From positions 112,053,241 to 112,117,240 of the forward strand of contig JASDDO010000016.1 of assembly GCA_030015575.1 (NCBI GenBank): a stretch of 64,000 nucleotides of DNA. Direction: 5' to 3'. Below, one piece after another: positions 12,601 through 23,944 of this stretch. The notes beneath the pieces were generated by a model. The model was given only the letters and a program-made list of their open reading frames with translations. It made no database searches and was not told the DNA's origin. Each line of letters starts with the position of its first letter. Position 1 is the stretch's first letter. Origin of the DNA: Agapanthus africanus. Its lineage: Eukaryota; Streptophyta; Magnoliopsida; Asparagales; Amaryllidaceae. The position numbers and the translations under genes are program-made.

Positions 12601-13377
12601 AGCATCCTCGTCGCTAATCTGCGGCCAATGCGGAATCCGAAAACAAAAAATTTTAAGGCACTAAAAACTTATAATCTAGAATCTAAACCAAACATCTAAA
12701 CTAGCAAACACAAAAGATAGAAATCACAACTTTTGTATCGTCTTTATTTGCTCTAATTCGGTTGGACTCTAGCATGCTCTTAAGAGTTTCGGATTGCGCT
12801 TGCAAGCCGATCCTCCTTCACTGAAGATGATTCACCCGAGAGAATCAAGTTCACGCTTCAATTTCATCAATGAAATAACTAAAAATCCTAGGTTGCTAAT
12901 TTAGGATGCTTAGTGATGTGTGTGAGTGTTCTAGCATTTTTCTTTCTCTTTATTTTTATGATTCTCAACTCATGAGAGGGTTGAAAATGAAGAAGAAAAC
13001 GAAGCTTTGGAAGAAAGAGTAGAAAGAATGATAGAATGAAAAAACATCACAAATTCAAGCATGCTTACTTTCTTTTGTTAATTTTTTTTCCATTTTAAAA
13101 CTACAACCATGCCTCAATAGTGTGAGAAAATGAATTAATAATTCATTTGCCCATACCCTCCACCATTTCTTTCTTCCACCTCATTTCTTAACTTCTTTAA
13201 AAAGAGATAAAAACATAGAAACGAGGTGTCCTGCTTCTAGAAATATTCTTGTATAAATACAAGAATACCTACCCGCAAATACATGCCCATATTCGTATCA
13301 AAATACGAATAATTAAGAGATATAAAAATACAATGAACATAATACTAGAATATACATATCGAAATATATATATGTAT
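12599..13377 (-). repeat. COP2 3' LTR, left part
   Basis: Resembles the left ends of the COP5 and COP7 LTRs in layout (GC-rich start with GCGGCCAATGCGG, then a stretch with CTCAACTCATGAGAGGG, like CTCAACACATGAGAGGG in COP7). It stops at the COP3 insertion and the rest of the LTR continues at 31449-32630. Together the two parts make about 1.95 kb, close to the family LTR length. The exact start is uncertain because the terminal TG is degraded. Confidence 0.6.
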
Positions 13378-13757
13378 TGTTAGTTATGTATATACCCTAG
13401 AGGCCATTGTTGTACATATGATGTATATTATAATGGATGCTTGGATATATATAGAGAGGACCTTCTTGCTCGTCATGATAGTATGCTATTTGGTTTCTCT
13501 TTGTCTTAACATGTTGACTTATATTAGTTTACTGTCTTACTCTCACAGGTTGATAAAGCCCTTAGGATCTGTACTCGACTACTGGGACTATGATGAGATC
13601 ATACTAGTGGGGCCACGGTAGTCGATGAGTACATCCTATAACTGTTCCTAGTCGAGGGTATATCGAGACAGGGTATCGATACACCAGAGTAGACTAGCGT
13701 ATACGCATCTTGACCCATATGATGGGCGATGGATGATCCAATATCCATCGGTGTTTG
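13378..13757 (+). repeat. COP3 5' LTR remnant
   Basis: The first 380 bases of the LTR, about 97% like 29269-29648. It stops at GGTGTTTG, where the GYP1 LTR starts TGTAACACC. Confidence 0.95.
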
Positions 13758-14195
13758 TGTAACACCCGAGCCCAATAATACTATTTTTGGTACTAGTTGA
13801 GGGTTATACATTGCTCATTTCATTTATCCTGATTGTTTGGTGTTTATTGCTAAATTTTAACCGGTTAAGTCATTTTGGCACATAACAAATTTTAACACCT
13901 AAAATGAAATTAAAAATGTCCATGTTGGCCTACTCGTCGCCACTAGTCGCGTGGTAGCGTCCGCGTGTCGAGATTTCCTTTCGTTCGGCTAAACGGGCAA
14001 GTTTGGACGGCTACGCGCGCGTGCAAGTGTCCGACTTGGGGGCATGCATTTTAATCACAAAACATCTCCTTTTAAAATTTGGAACTCGCTTAAAATCCTA
14101 TAATTTGAATTTCGAATATTTGGGCGCAATCCGGGAGCGATTTGGAAATATTTCATTTAGCGCCAAAATACCCATTTAATTAAATACATTAAAAC

Positions 14196-14207
14196 TATAT
14201 ATATATT
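14196..14207 (+). promoter_or_regulatory. GYP1 LTR TATA box, copy 1
   Basis: TATATATATATT in an AT-rich stretch, about 110 bases upstream of the CT repeat that would be the early transcript. Repeated at 20988-20999 in copy 2. Inferred promoter. Confidence 0.5.
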
Positions 14208-14309
14208 CTCTGTTACAGTTAATTTAGAAAAATCCTTTTAAATCTTTACATTTTACCCACGAATTTTCCTTCTCAGCCAATCACGAGGGATTTTATCCCT
14301 CGTGGGCCC

Positions 14310-14347
14310 CACCTTTCTCTCTCTCTCTCTCTCCATCTCCCTATCAC

Positions 14348-14387
<40 letters not shown>

Positions 14388-14412
14388 AACCTCTCTTTCT
14401 CTCTCTCTATCC
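14310..14412 (+). repeat. CT microsatellite in GYP1 LTR
   Basis: Runs of (CT)n interrupted by CCATCTCC and CCTATAACC. The same tract at 21102-21200 differs in repeat number, as expected for slippage. Confidence 0.9.
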
Positions 14413-14419
14413 CTTTATA

Positions 14420-15290
14420 TGCCTTTCCCCACGTCCCTCGTCTTCCTTTCACAGAAAACCCATCGCAGAACCCCAACGTCGCCTTGCCCTAGCCGTCGCA
14501 CCCTGGCCGCCAGCATGTCCGTCGCTTGCCCTCGCCTCGACGAAGACACCACCACCGTCACCCTTACCTCCTCGCCATCTCCTCCCTTGCCCGATCACCG
14601 CAAAACGAACCCAGGAAACCCAACTCCTCGCTTGCCCTCGCCTCGTCGTCGCCACCACCACTGTCCTCGTCGACCCCTCCTCAACCACCTCTGCACCTCC
14701 CGCATCTCTCTCTCCCGACCTCCTGACACCACCACCTCCTCAAAAACGAGTTTCCCTGCAAACTCCGACCCTTTCCCCGATCCCAGAACCTCCACCGCCT
14801 GCACCTCACCGTCGACGGCCCTCGTCGTCGACGACCCTTTCATCCTCCTCTCCTCTCTCTCCTTCCCAACTCAACCCTAGCCCTGCACCCCATTACACCG
14901 AGCCTAACCCAAACCCTAACCGGAACCCTAGCAACTTCTCTGGTTCGTCGGAACAGGACACCGTCGACCCCCTTGTCGTCGCCAGCACCCCGACGACCAC
15001 CTCCTCTTCCTCCTGCAGCCCAGAACAGGCCCTTACCTCCCTTCATCGCAGCACTACCTGGTCCAGCAACCTCGGCCGGATCTGTCGCGTTCCCTGTTCC
15101 TCGCCGGCGCCCCATCGCCGTCGAACCCGTCACGGTTGCCACCCTCACTATCCCTCGAAGTACTCTGGTCCGTGTGGTCCCGCTGTTCGCTGTTAGGACT
15201 CGATCCGTAGCCCGTGCACCCGTCTCGTGTTTTCTGCCGACATTGCATCCGTGCTTTCCGGTTTGCGAAACCGTCGAGGCAAGTATCCGA
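14420..15290 (+). other. GC-rich island in GYP1 LTR
   Basis: C-rich DNA with long open frames on both strands (up to 192 codons, including the CT repeat) and several telobox-like AAACCCTA motifs near 14875-14935. The low-complexity Ser/Pro/Arg translations and the presence on both strands argue against a protein. It looks like a 5' UTR or a promoter-proximal host fragment. An identical copy lies at 21210-22080. Confidence 0.5.
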
Positions 15291-16045
15291 ATACTTGCTC
15301 TAACATGCTAGTACAATATCAAGTCTTGCTATACACTTAATTATCATATTATTTATTATAACCACACAACTATTGGTAATATCGATATCATATCATAACT
15401 TAGAATTGACAGTTACAATTATCCTTAACATGGAATCATTATAGTAGTTTCTTGTAATTAATCGATCTACTATCAATCCCCACTTTAACTAACTAAACCA
15501 ATTAGATCGTCTTTGCTTTATTCGTTAAACCATCCATGAGACAATTATTATGCTTTAGTTTAAATTCGTGTAGCTTCATTACTTTATGTTGTTGATATTG
15601 GTTCACCTTGTGACTATTGCACCCCAAGGGTGCTTGAACCTGTTAATAAAGATAATACAAGCACCTTGTGATTAAGTGACTATTATTGCTGTTTACTTTA
15701 GATTCTTGCTGCTGTTACTTATTCGATTGTATACCTGTTGAGCGCACCCACTCGATCACATTACATATTGACCTGACTCTGCTGCACCCGACACATACAT
15801 ACATATCGACTCTACCTGTTGAAACATGACCCGACCTGTTACCTGATCTCATGCCTAATGCCAACAAACCTGACTTGGGTCCTCATGGACCATTCCTGCT
15901 GTCTATTCAGACAGACATGCTTTTACCTGATTCTGTGTTGGCATTAGTCCTTGACTACTGAATACCTGACCTGACATACGTAACTTGGGGTATGGGGAAG
16001 TCAAAGATGAACCTGACTTGTAACTCGACAGTTCACTACCTGTTC

Positions 16046-16233
16046 GAGTGTACACATTCCTGTTTGTGCCTAGCGGCATGTCTCGGTTTCGGCCGAGAAT
16101 ATTGTGGCCGTGATCCCGGGTATGTACGGGGTACTACCGAGTGTACACTTTCCTGTTTTGTGCCTAGCGGCATGTCTCGGCTGCAGCCGAGAATATTGTG
16201 GCCGTGGTCCCGGGTATGTACGGGATACTATTG
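16046..16233 (+). repeat. Two-copy 93-bp tandem repeat in GYP1 LTR
   Basis: Units start GAGTGTACAC at 16046 and 16139. Each contains an inverted repeat flanking the centre of CTCGG...CCGAG; in the second it is the perfect palindrome CTCGGCTGCAGCCGAG. Present again at 22837-23024. Confidence 0.85.
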
Positions 16234-16787
16234 GGTTACATCGACGATTCATCAATTGATTTCAAAGACTATAGAGTAGAAACCTGATAGGACAGTTTAG
16301 TTACCACTGCACATTACCCTGCACTGTTATTTCTTAGTACTGCTTTATTCATGTTCACACATGCATTGCTTATTACCATGTTTAGATTATATTTGGTTGA
16401 CATGACGCGCTGACGTCTGGGTTTTGCATGGTCCAGATTCCTTACCCCTGTCGACGACCGAGCAGGAGTACTTCAGCCAGCAGGCTGAACTGTGAGTTCC
16501 TTAGTGTTCAGTCTATTTATTTTATTTTATTTCCAGATGTGAGCCCGCATTATGGGACGTACTGTTTATTTATTGTATTGGATCATTTGCTTCCGCACTT
16601 ATTGTTTATTGACTCTTGTTATTATGGATTTGGACTTGTGTTAGATTAGTTTATTATGTTGTTCTTGATATCTCTACAACCGTAATGTGACTGTGGATGG
16701 ATACTTCCTACCCACAGGTAGCATGGTTGGCTATGTCACGTGCCCAATCTTGCGTACTCTGGGAAGCGGGGCGTGACATGGTTCTTT

Positions 16788-16800
16788 TGGTATCAGAGCC
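16788..16800 (+). other. GYP1 primer binding site, copy 1
   Basis: TGGTATCAGAGCC, complementary to the 3' end of plant initiator tRNA-Met, ten bases after the LTR end. Confidence 0.9.
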
Positions 16801-16828
16801 ATAGGTTAGTTGGGTTGATTCTTTGTAG

Positions 16829-16845
16829 TTGGGTATTGTACCCAA
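16829..16845 (+). other. Hairpin after GYP1 primer binding site
   Basis: TTGGGTA-TTG-TACCCAA, a 7-bp perfect stem. The 15 bases TTTGTAGTTGGGTAT that form its left side recur just upstream of LTR copy 2 (about 20534-20548), where a polypurine tract is expected. A second copy is at 23620-23636. Confidence 0.55.
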
Positions 16846-17153
16846 TACACGAATCAGAATACCCGTGTTTAGGAAACATGTCTTGCCACCTTGACCGTTT
16901 TACCATTCTTGAATCACATTCTTCCGGATTATATCTTTTACGACGTGCAAACTTACTTTGCATGTCGACTCGGAAACCTGATTTCTTGTTATCCCTAGGA
17001 CTTGGACGACTTGGGTGGAGTTAAGTAATTGCGGCTATGATACTGCGGCATAGCTACAATGCGGTACTCTATTTAAGTATCTTGGAGTTCTAGCCTTGAT
17101 CCACATTCAGAATCTTTCATCATGCTAATGTTGGGTGTTTTGAGTTCAGGATT

Positions 17154-17760
17154 ATGACAGGTAAGAAGTTGATGACGTACCGGAGGCGTGTGAACGAAAC
17201 CGCTATGCTTGGAGTGATAAGAGGAATGCTGGAAATCAAAGATACAGACCGAGCTGATCAGCAGCAAGCGGACTCGTTTCGGGAAGGTTTGCAGATCGTT
17301 CAGCAGTCTGTGAACAATATTGGAACTGGACCAGTTGACCAAGTAGGGACTGTAGCAGATTTTAGACTTTTGGGTCCGTCTACTTTCACTGGTCTGGAGG
17401 AGCCGTTGCCAGCCGAGCAGTGGCTAGTGACACGGAGAATTTGCTGATTGCGGCACAGATTCCAGAGGACAAAGGAGTTGATGTGGTGCGCATTCAGCTA
17501 GTGGATGACGCCCGAGAGTGATGGCTTGTGGAGGAGACCCGCTAGCCCAAGCCAATCAGTTGGGCGGATTTCTCTGAAAGTTTCCTGGAGAAATTCTTCC
17601 CGCGGACTGCACGGGAGGAAATGGAAGAGAAATTCATCGGACTAAGGCAGAATGGGGCAACCGTGGACGTGCATGCAGCAGAATGGGCGAGACTCAGTAG
17701 TCTCGCTGGACCTTTCGCGGCCAACAATGTAGACAGCAGTTGCGGTAAGGAAGCAGTTCT
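17154..17760 (+). pseudogene. GYP1 gag fragment, copy 1
   Basis: Starts MTGKKLMTYRRRV after a leader of about 350 bases. A frameshift near 17430 moves to the frame that reads ENLLIAAQIPEDKGVDV, then FSESFLEKFFPRTAREEMEE, the hallmark of the Ty3/gypsy retrotransposon gag domain (FxxxFxxxFFPxxxREEMExxF). Two in-frame stops (TGA near 17519, TAG near 17545) sit in the domain. The coding similarity ends after KEAVL; the CCHC knuckle and the protease are missing. Both stops are shared with the second copy. Confidence 0.85.
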
Positions 17761-17763
17761 GTC

Positions 17764-18297
17764 GGGCCAGTCGAGTTTAGGGCTTGGCCGACAAACAGTG
17801 TTCTTGCTGCAATGGAATTGGATAGTAATGAAGAGCCGGCAGTTGTCCGCGACTTTATGGATGTATTTGAAGATATATCGGGCTTACCGCCGAAGCGAGA
17901 CATGGAGTTCGCGATCGACCTTAGTCCTGGTGCAGTGCCTGTATCAAAATCTTTTATCCGATGGCACCCGTGGAATTGGAAGAAGTTAAGAAACAAGTTG
18001 GTAAATTACTTGAGAAGGGTTGGATTCGAAGCAGCAACTCGCTTTGGAGAGCTCCGGTTCTCTAGTAAAGAAGAAGGATGGCACGAGAAGGATGTGCATT
18101 GATTATCGAGAATTAAACCGGGTAACTATTAAGAACAAATATCCGATCCCTCGCATTGGAGAACGTTTGAGCAGCTTAGTGGCGCGAGGGTATTCTCGAA
18201 ACTGGATTTGCGATCCGGATATCATCAGGTCCTGCAGATGTTGAGACAGGAGAAGCTGTATGGGAAAATGAGTTAGTGTGAGTTCTGGCTGGAAGAA
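17764..18297 (+). pseudogene. GYP1 RT fragment without catalytic core
   Basis: Begins with SVLAAMELDSNEEPAVVRDF and FEDISGLPPKRDMEF, the run-in to a chromovirus RT, then [20 protein letters not shown] and [21 protein letters not shown]. After the LRSGYH-equivalent, the sequence jumps directly to the end of the RT ([20 protein letters not shown]). About 100 residues are deleted, including the YxDD active site. Several frame changes and a stop (near 18052) are also present. It cannot encode an active polymerase. Confidence 0.88.
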
Positions 18298-19851
18298 GTG
18301 AAGTTTCTGGGGCAGGTTGTGTCGGGCGATGGAATCGCCGTCGATCCCGAAAAGATTGCAGCAGTTCGAGATTGGCCTATTCCAAAGAATATTGCGGAGA
18401 TAAGAAGTTTTCTTGGACTCGCCGGATACTACAGAGGATTTGTGGAGAATTTCGCTCGCTTGGCAGAACCGTTGACCAAGCTTACGCGCAAGGAAGTACC
18501 TTTTATTTGGACGGATGGATGTGCATTGGCCTTCGAGATGTTGAAGCAGAAGTTGATAACCGCCCCGATCCTGACCGTACCAGATAATTCAGGAGGACTG
18601 GTGATTCACAGCGACGCACCTGGGAAAGGATTGGGATTTGTTTTGATGCAGAATGGGAAGGTCGTGGCTTACGCATCGAGACAACTGAAGACTCATGAGA
18701 AGAATTATCCGACTCATGACTTGGAGCTTGCGGCCGTGATCTTCGCCCTGAAGATTTGGAGACACTACCTTTTGGGCGAGAGAGTCGAAGTCCTTACAGA
18801 TCACAAGAGTTTGAAATATGTGTTCACTCAGAAGTATTTGAACATGAGGCAACGCAGATGGTTGGAGCTGATGGCCGACTATGACCTTGATCTTAAGTAC
18901 CATCCGGGAAAAGTAAACGTCGTGCCGGATGCGCTAGGTCGGTTACCAGCAATTCAGGTATTGACCGCACAAAGGGAGATCATTGCGGATTTTCAGAAAT
19001 TTGACTTGGAGGTTGTGCTACCACATGCTATGGGACAGTTGATGCAGTTGCAAGTACAGTCGTCCTTAGCTGAGAAGATTAAAGCAGCACAATCGCAGGA
19101 TTCTAGACTGCAAAAGTTTCGAGAGCAGGTTGAGGCCAGACTACGAACCGATTTACTGATCCACGAAGACGGTTCGTTGAGGTATGGTAGCCGTGTGTGT
19201 GTGCCAAAAGGGGATGTTCGTGAAGAGCTTATGAAGGAGGCACACAGTTCAGCTTACTCTGTACATCCAGGAGGGACGAAGATGTACCGAGATGTTCGAC
19301 AGCACTTCTGGTGGGAAGGTATGAAACGGGAGATTGCTCGCTTCGTGGCTAAGTGCTTGGTGTGTCAGCAAGTCAAGGCTGAACACCAAAGGGTTGCTGG
19401 TTTGTTGCAACCACTTCCGATTCCTCAGTGGAAGTGGGAACATATAACCATGGATTTTGTGACGGCTTTACCGCGGAGTCCAAAGGGCAACAATGCAGTA
19501 TGGGTGATTGTCGATCGGTTGACCAAGGCAGCTCACTTTATTCCTTTTCGGGTTGGTCAATCGACGGAGACTTTGGCAGAACGGTACATGCAGGAGATTG
19601 TAAGATTGCATGGAGTACCGGTGAGCATCGTGTCCGATCGGGACACTCGGTTCTTGTCGCACTTTTGGAGGAGTTTACAAGAAAGTTTGGGGACTCGATT
19701 GAAGTTTAGCACAGCTTATCATCCTCAGACTGATGGGCAATCGGAGAGAACGATCCAGACCCTTGAAGATATGTTGAGGGCTTGCATATTTGGACTTCAA
19801 AGGTTCTTGGGAGGATCATCTACACCTGGTGGAGTTTTCGTACAACAATAG
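18298..19851 (+). CDS. GYP1 RNase H and integrase ORF (517 codons)
   Basis: The longest open frame in the window. The first 60 codons are the RT/RNase H connection ([13 protein letters not shown]-like, then [18 protein letters not shown]). RNase H follows with [15 protein letters not shown], the [17 protein letters not shown] helix and TDHKSLKYV, giving the acidic residues. The integrase has a His-His-Cys-Cys finger ([16 protein letters not shown], residues about 315-365) and a catalytic Asp-Asp-Glu triad in [15 protein letters not shown] and GQSERT. The frame is lost at about 19786, where a short insertion moves reading to the next ORF. As it begins within the RT it is a fragment of a polyprotein, and translation on its own is doubtful. 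Confidence 0.85.
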   Translation: MKFLGQVVSGDGIAVDPEKIAAVRDWPIPKNIAEIRSFLGLAGYYRGFVENFARLAEPLTKLTRKEVPFIWTDGCALAFEMLKQKLITAPILTVPDNSGGLVIHSDAPGKGLGFVLMQNGKVVAYASRQLKTHEKNYPTHDLELAAVIFALKIWRHYLLGERVEVLTDHKSLKYVFTQKYLNMRQRRWLELMADYDLDLKYHPGKVNVVPDALGRLPAIQVLTAQREIIADFQKFDLEVVLPHAMGQLMQLQVQSSLAEKIKAAQSQDSRLQKFREQVEARLRTDLLIHEDGSLRYGSRVCVPKGDVREELMKEAHSSAYSVHPGGTKMYRDVRQHFWWEGMKREIARFVAKCLVCQQVKAEHQRVAGLLQPLPIPQWKWEHITMDFVTALPRSPKGNNAVWVIVDRLTKAAHFIPFRVGQSTETLAERYMQEIVRLHGVPVSIVSDRDTRFLSHFWRSLQESLGTRLKFSTAYHPQTDGQSERTIQTLEDMLRACIFGLQRFLGGSSTPGGVFVQQ

Positions 19852-20491
19852 CTTCCAAGCGACTATTCAGATGGCTCCGTTTGAAGCGTTGTTTGGTCGT
19901 AAGTGTCGTTCACCCGTTTGTTGGGATAATGTTGGTGAACGAAGGTTACTAGGACCAGATTTGGTGGTACAGACAGTTGAGAAGGTGAATACAATCAGAA
20001 AGCATATGAAGGCAGCTCAAGACAGACAGAAAAGTTGGGCTGACACGTCAAGAAGACCTCTAGAGTTCGCCGTGGGTGATTTGGTCTTCCTGAAGATATC
20101 ACCGACTAGAGGGGTGATTCGCTTTGGGAGTCGGGGAAAGCTTAGTCCTCGATTCGTTGGACCCTTCGAGATATTGGAGCGTGTTGGAGAGCTAGCGTAC
20201 CGTTTGGCGTTACCACAGTTATTGGCAGGAGTGCGCGATGTGTTTCATGTATCTCGACTACGGAGGTATGTCCGAGATGAGACTCACGTCTTGGATCATT
20301 CGGAGTTGACTGTACGGGAGGACCTAACTTTTGAGGAGCGACCAGTTAAAATCAAGGATCGAAGAGAAAAGGTTCTTAAGAACAAAGTTATCCCTCTTGT
20401 GCTAGTTTCTTGGGGTAATCGGTTGCCTGGAGAATCCACTTGGGAGCGAGAAGACGAGATCCGGCAGAAATTTCCTCACCTTTTCCTGTAG
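19790..20491 (+). pseudogene. GYP1 integrase C-terminus with chromodomain-like end (233 codons)
   Basis: Continues the integrase in another frame: [18 protein letters not shown], then MAPFEALFGRKCRSP and the GPFEILERVGELAYRL module near residue 130-145. The last 50 residues (RPVKIKDRREKVLKNK...LPGESTWEREDEIRQKFPHLF) have the chromodomain-like form of chromovirus integrases. The upstream frameshift separates it from the catalytic core, so it is not joined to the integrase unless ribosomes shift. Confidence 0.85.
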
Positions 20492-20507
20492 TTAGCTATC
20501 TGGTATT

Positions 20508-20549
20508 CTTGGAATTTCGAGGACGAAATTCTTTTGTAGTTGGGTATGA
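20508..20549 (+). other. GYP1 3' end before LTR copy 2
   Basis: GGAATTTCGAGGACGAAATTC is the usual chromovirus sequence ahead of the polypurine tract. The expected purine run is replaced by TTTGTAGTTGGGTATGA, which matches the post-PBS leader. Confidence 0.5.
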
Positions 20550-21135
20550 TGTAACACCCGAGCCCAATAATACTATTTCTGGTACTAGTTGAGAGTTATA
20601 CATTGCTCATTTCATTTATCCTGATTGTTTGGTGTTTATTGCTAAATTTTAACCGGTTAAGTCATTTTGGCACATAACAAATTTTAACACCTAAAATGAA
20701 ATTAAAAATGTCCATGTTGGCCTACTCGTCGCCACTAGTCGCGTGGTAGCGTCCGCGTGTCGAGATTTCCTTCCGTTCGGCTAAACGGGCAAGTTTGGAC
20801 GGCTACGCGCGCGTGCAAGTGTCCGACTTGGGGGCATGCATTTTAATCACAAAACATCTCCTTTTAAAATTTGGAACTCGCTTAAAATCCTATAATTTGA
20901 ATTTCGAATATTTGGGCGCAATCCGGGAGCGATTTGGAAATGTTTCATTTAGCGCCAAAATACCCATTTAATTAAATACATTAAAACTATATATATATTC
21001 TCTGTTACAGTTAATTTAGAAAAATCCTTTTAAATCTTTACATTTTACCCACGAATTTTCCTTCTCAGCCAATCACGAGGGATTTTATCCCTCGTGGGCC
21101 CCACCTTTCTCTCTCTCTCTCTCTCCATCTCCCTA

Positions 21136-21179
<44 letters not shown>

Positions 21180-23569
21180 AACCTCTCTCTCTCTCTCTAT
21201 CCCTTTATATTCCTTTCCCCACGTCCCTCGTCTTCCTTTCGCAGAAAACCCATCGCAGAACCCCAACGTCGCCTTGCCCTAGCCGTCGCACCCTGGCCGC
21301 CAGCATGTCCGTCGCTTGCCCTCGCCTCGACGAAGACACCACCACCGTCACCCTTACCTCCTCGCCATCTCCTCCCTTGCCCGATCACCGCAAAACGAAC
21401 CCAGGAAACCCAACTCCTCGCTTGCCCTCGCCTCGTCGTCGCCACCACCACTGTCCTCGTCGACCCCTCCTCAACCACCTCTGCACCTCCCGCATCTCTC
21501 TCTCCCGACCTCCTGACACCACCACCTCCTCAAAAACGAGTTTCCCTGCAAACTCCGACCCTTTCCCCGATCCCAGAACCTCCACCGCCTGCACCTCACC
21601 GTCGACGGCCCTCGTCGTCGACGACCCTTTCATCCTCCTCTCCTCTCTCTCCTTCCCAACTAAACCCTAGCCCTGCACCCCATTACACCGAGCCTAACCC
21701 AAACCCTAACCGGAACCCTAGCAACTTCTCTGGTTCGTCGGAACAGGACACCGTCGACCCCCTTGTCGTCGCCAGCACCCCGACGACCACCTCCTCTTCC
21801 TCCTGCAGCCCAGAACAGGCCCTTACCTCCCTTCATCGCAGCACTACCTGGTCCAGCAACCTCGGCCGGATCTGTCGCGTTCCCTGTTCCTCGCCGGCGC
21901 CCCATCGCCGTCGAACCCGTCACGGTTGCCACCCTCACTATCCCTCGAAGTACTCTGGTCCGTGTGGTCCCGCTGTTCGCTGTTAGGACTCGATCCGTGG
22001 CCCGTGCACCCGTCTCGTGTTTTCTGCCGACATTGCATCCGTGCTTTCCGGTTTGCGAAACCGTCGAGGCAAGTATCCGAATACTTGCTCTAACATGCTA
22101 GTACAATATCAAGTCTTGCTATACACTTAATTATCATATTATTTATTATAACCACACAACTATTGGTAATATCGATATCATATCATAACTTAGAATTGAC
22201 AGTTACAATTATCCTTAACATGGAATCATTATAGTAGTTTCTTGTAATTAATCGATCTACTATCAATCCCCACTTTAACTAACTAAACCAATTAGATCGT
22301 CTTTGCTTTATTCGTTAAACCATCCATGAGACAATTATTATGCTTTAGTTTAAATTCGTGTAGCTTCATTACTTTATGTTGTTGATATTGGTTCACCTTG
22401 TGACTATTGCACCCCAAGGGTGCTTGAACCTGTTAATAAAGATAATACAAGCACCTTGTGATTAAGTGACTATTATTGCTGTTTACTTTAGATTCTTGCT
22501 GCTGTTACTTATTCGATTGTATACCTGTTGAGCGCACCCACTCGATCACATTACATATTGACCTGACTCTGCTGCACCCGACACATACATACATATCGAC
22601 TCTACCTGATGAAACATGACCCGACCTGTTACCTGATCTCATGCCTAATGCCAACAAACCTGACTTGGGTCCTCATGGACCATTCCTGCTGTCTATTCAG
22701 ACAGACCTGCTTTTACCTGATTCTGTGTTGGCATTAGTCCTTGACTATTGAATACCTGACCTGACATACGTAACTTGGGGGTATGGGGAAGTCAAAGATG
22801 AACCTGAGTTGTAACTCGACAGTTCACTACCTGTTCGAGTGTACACATTCCTGTTTGTGCCTAGCGGCATGTCTCGGTTTCGGCCGAGAATATTGTGGCC
22901 GTGATCCCGGGTATGTACGGGGTACTACCGAGTGTACACTTTCCTGTTTTGTGCCTAGCGGCATGTCTCGGCTGCAGCCGAGAATATTGTGGCCGTGGTC
23001 CCGGGTATGTACGGGATACTATTGGGTTACATCGACGATTCATCAATTGATTTCAAAGACTACAGAGTAGAAACCTGATAGGACAGTTTAGTTACCACTG
23101 CACATTACCCTGCACTGTTATTTCTTAGTACTGCTTTATTCATGTTCACACATGCATTGCTTATTACCATGTTTAGATTATATTTGGTTGACATGACGCG
23201 CTGACGTCTGGGTTTTGCATGGCCCAGATTCCTTACCCCTGTCGACGACCGAGCAGGAGTACTTCAGCCAGCAGGCTGAACTGTGAGTTCCTTAGTGTTC
23301 AGTTTATTTATTTTATTTCATTTCCAGATGTGAGCCCGCATTATGGGACGTACTGTTTATTTGTTGTATTGGATCATTTGCTTCCGCACTTATTGTTTAT
23401 TGACTCTTGTTATTATGGATTTGGACATGTGTTAGATTAGTTTATTATATTGTTCTTGATATCTCTACAACCGTAATGTGCCTGTGGATGGATACTTCCT
23501 ACCCACAGGTAGCATGGTTGGCTATGTCACGTGCCCAATCTTGCGTACTCTGGGAAGCGGGGCGTGACA
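20550..23569 (+). repeat. GYP1 LTR, copy 2
   Basis: 3020 bp, same ends as copy 1. Contains the same TATA box (20988-20999), CT repeat, GC-rich island and tandem repeat (22837-23024). It is followed by a primer binding site, so it also acts as a 5' LTR. Confidence 0.95.
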
Positions 23570-23578
23570 TGGTTCTTT

Positions 23579-23591
23579 TGGTATCAGAGCC
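23579..23591 (+). other. GYP1 primer binding site, copy 2
   Basis: TGGTATCAGAGCC, ten bases after LTR copy 2. Its presence after the second LTR shows the tandem layout. Confidence 0.9.
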
Positions 23592-23944
23592 ATAGGTTAG
23601 TTGGGTTGATTCTTTGTAGTTGGGTATTGTACCCAATACACGAATCAGAATACCCGTGTTTAGGAAACATGTCCTGCCACCTTGACCGTTTTACCATTCT
23701 TGAATCACATTCTTCCGGATTATATCTTTTACGACGTGCAAACTTACTTTGCATGTCGACTCGGAAACCTGATTTCTTGTTATCCCTAGGACTTAGGCGA
23801 CTTGGGCGGAGTTAAGTAATTGCGGCTATGATACCGCGGCATAGCTACAATGCGATACTCTATTTAAGTATCTTGGAGTTCTAGCCTTGATCCACATTCA
23901 GAATCTATCATCATGCTAATGTTGGGTGTTTTGAGTTCAGGATT

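Larger units (their letters stand above)
13758..16778 (+). repeat. GYP1 LTR, copy 1
   Basis: 3021 bp, TGTAACACCC at the start and GCGTGACA at the end, ten bases before the primer binding site. It contains a TATA box, CT-rich simple repeats, a GC-rich island (about 14420-15290) and a two-copy tandem repeat (16046-16233). Very few mismatches separate it from copy 2, so the insertion is young. Confidence 0.95.

Noticed and set aside
14302-14880. 192-codon open frame, and antisense frames, in the GYP1 LTR
   Set aside because: Low-complexity translation that begins in a CT microsatellite. Open frames occur on both strands because the DNA is C-rich. It lies inside an LTR and has no domain motif.
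16740-17024. 94-codon ORF over the GYP1 primer binding site, repeated at 23531-23815
   Set aside because: Spans the LTR end, PBS and leader. It recurs because the whole block is duplicated, and no gag or other motif is present.
18298-20491. Endogenous pararetrovirus (caulimovirus-like) origin of the RNase H-containing ORF
   Set aside because: Integrase with a DDE triad, long LTRs and a chromodomain-like end are present, and no movement or coat protein motif. This is a gypsy retrotransposon.
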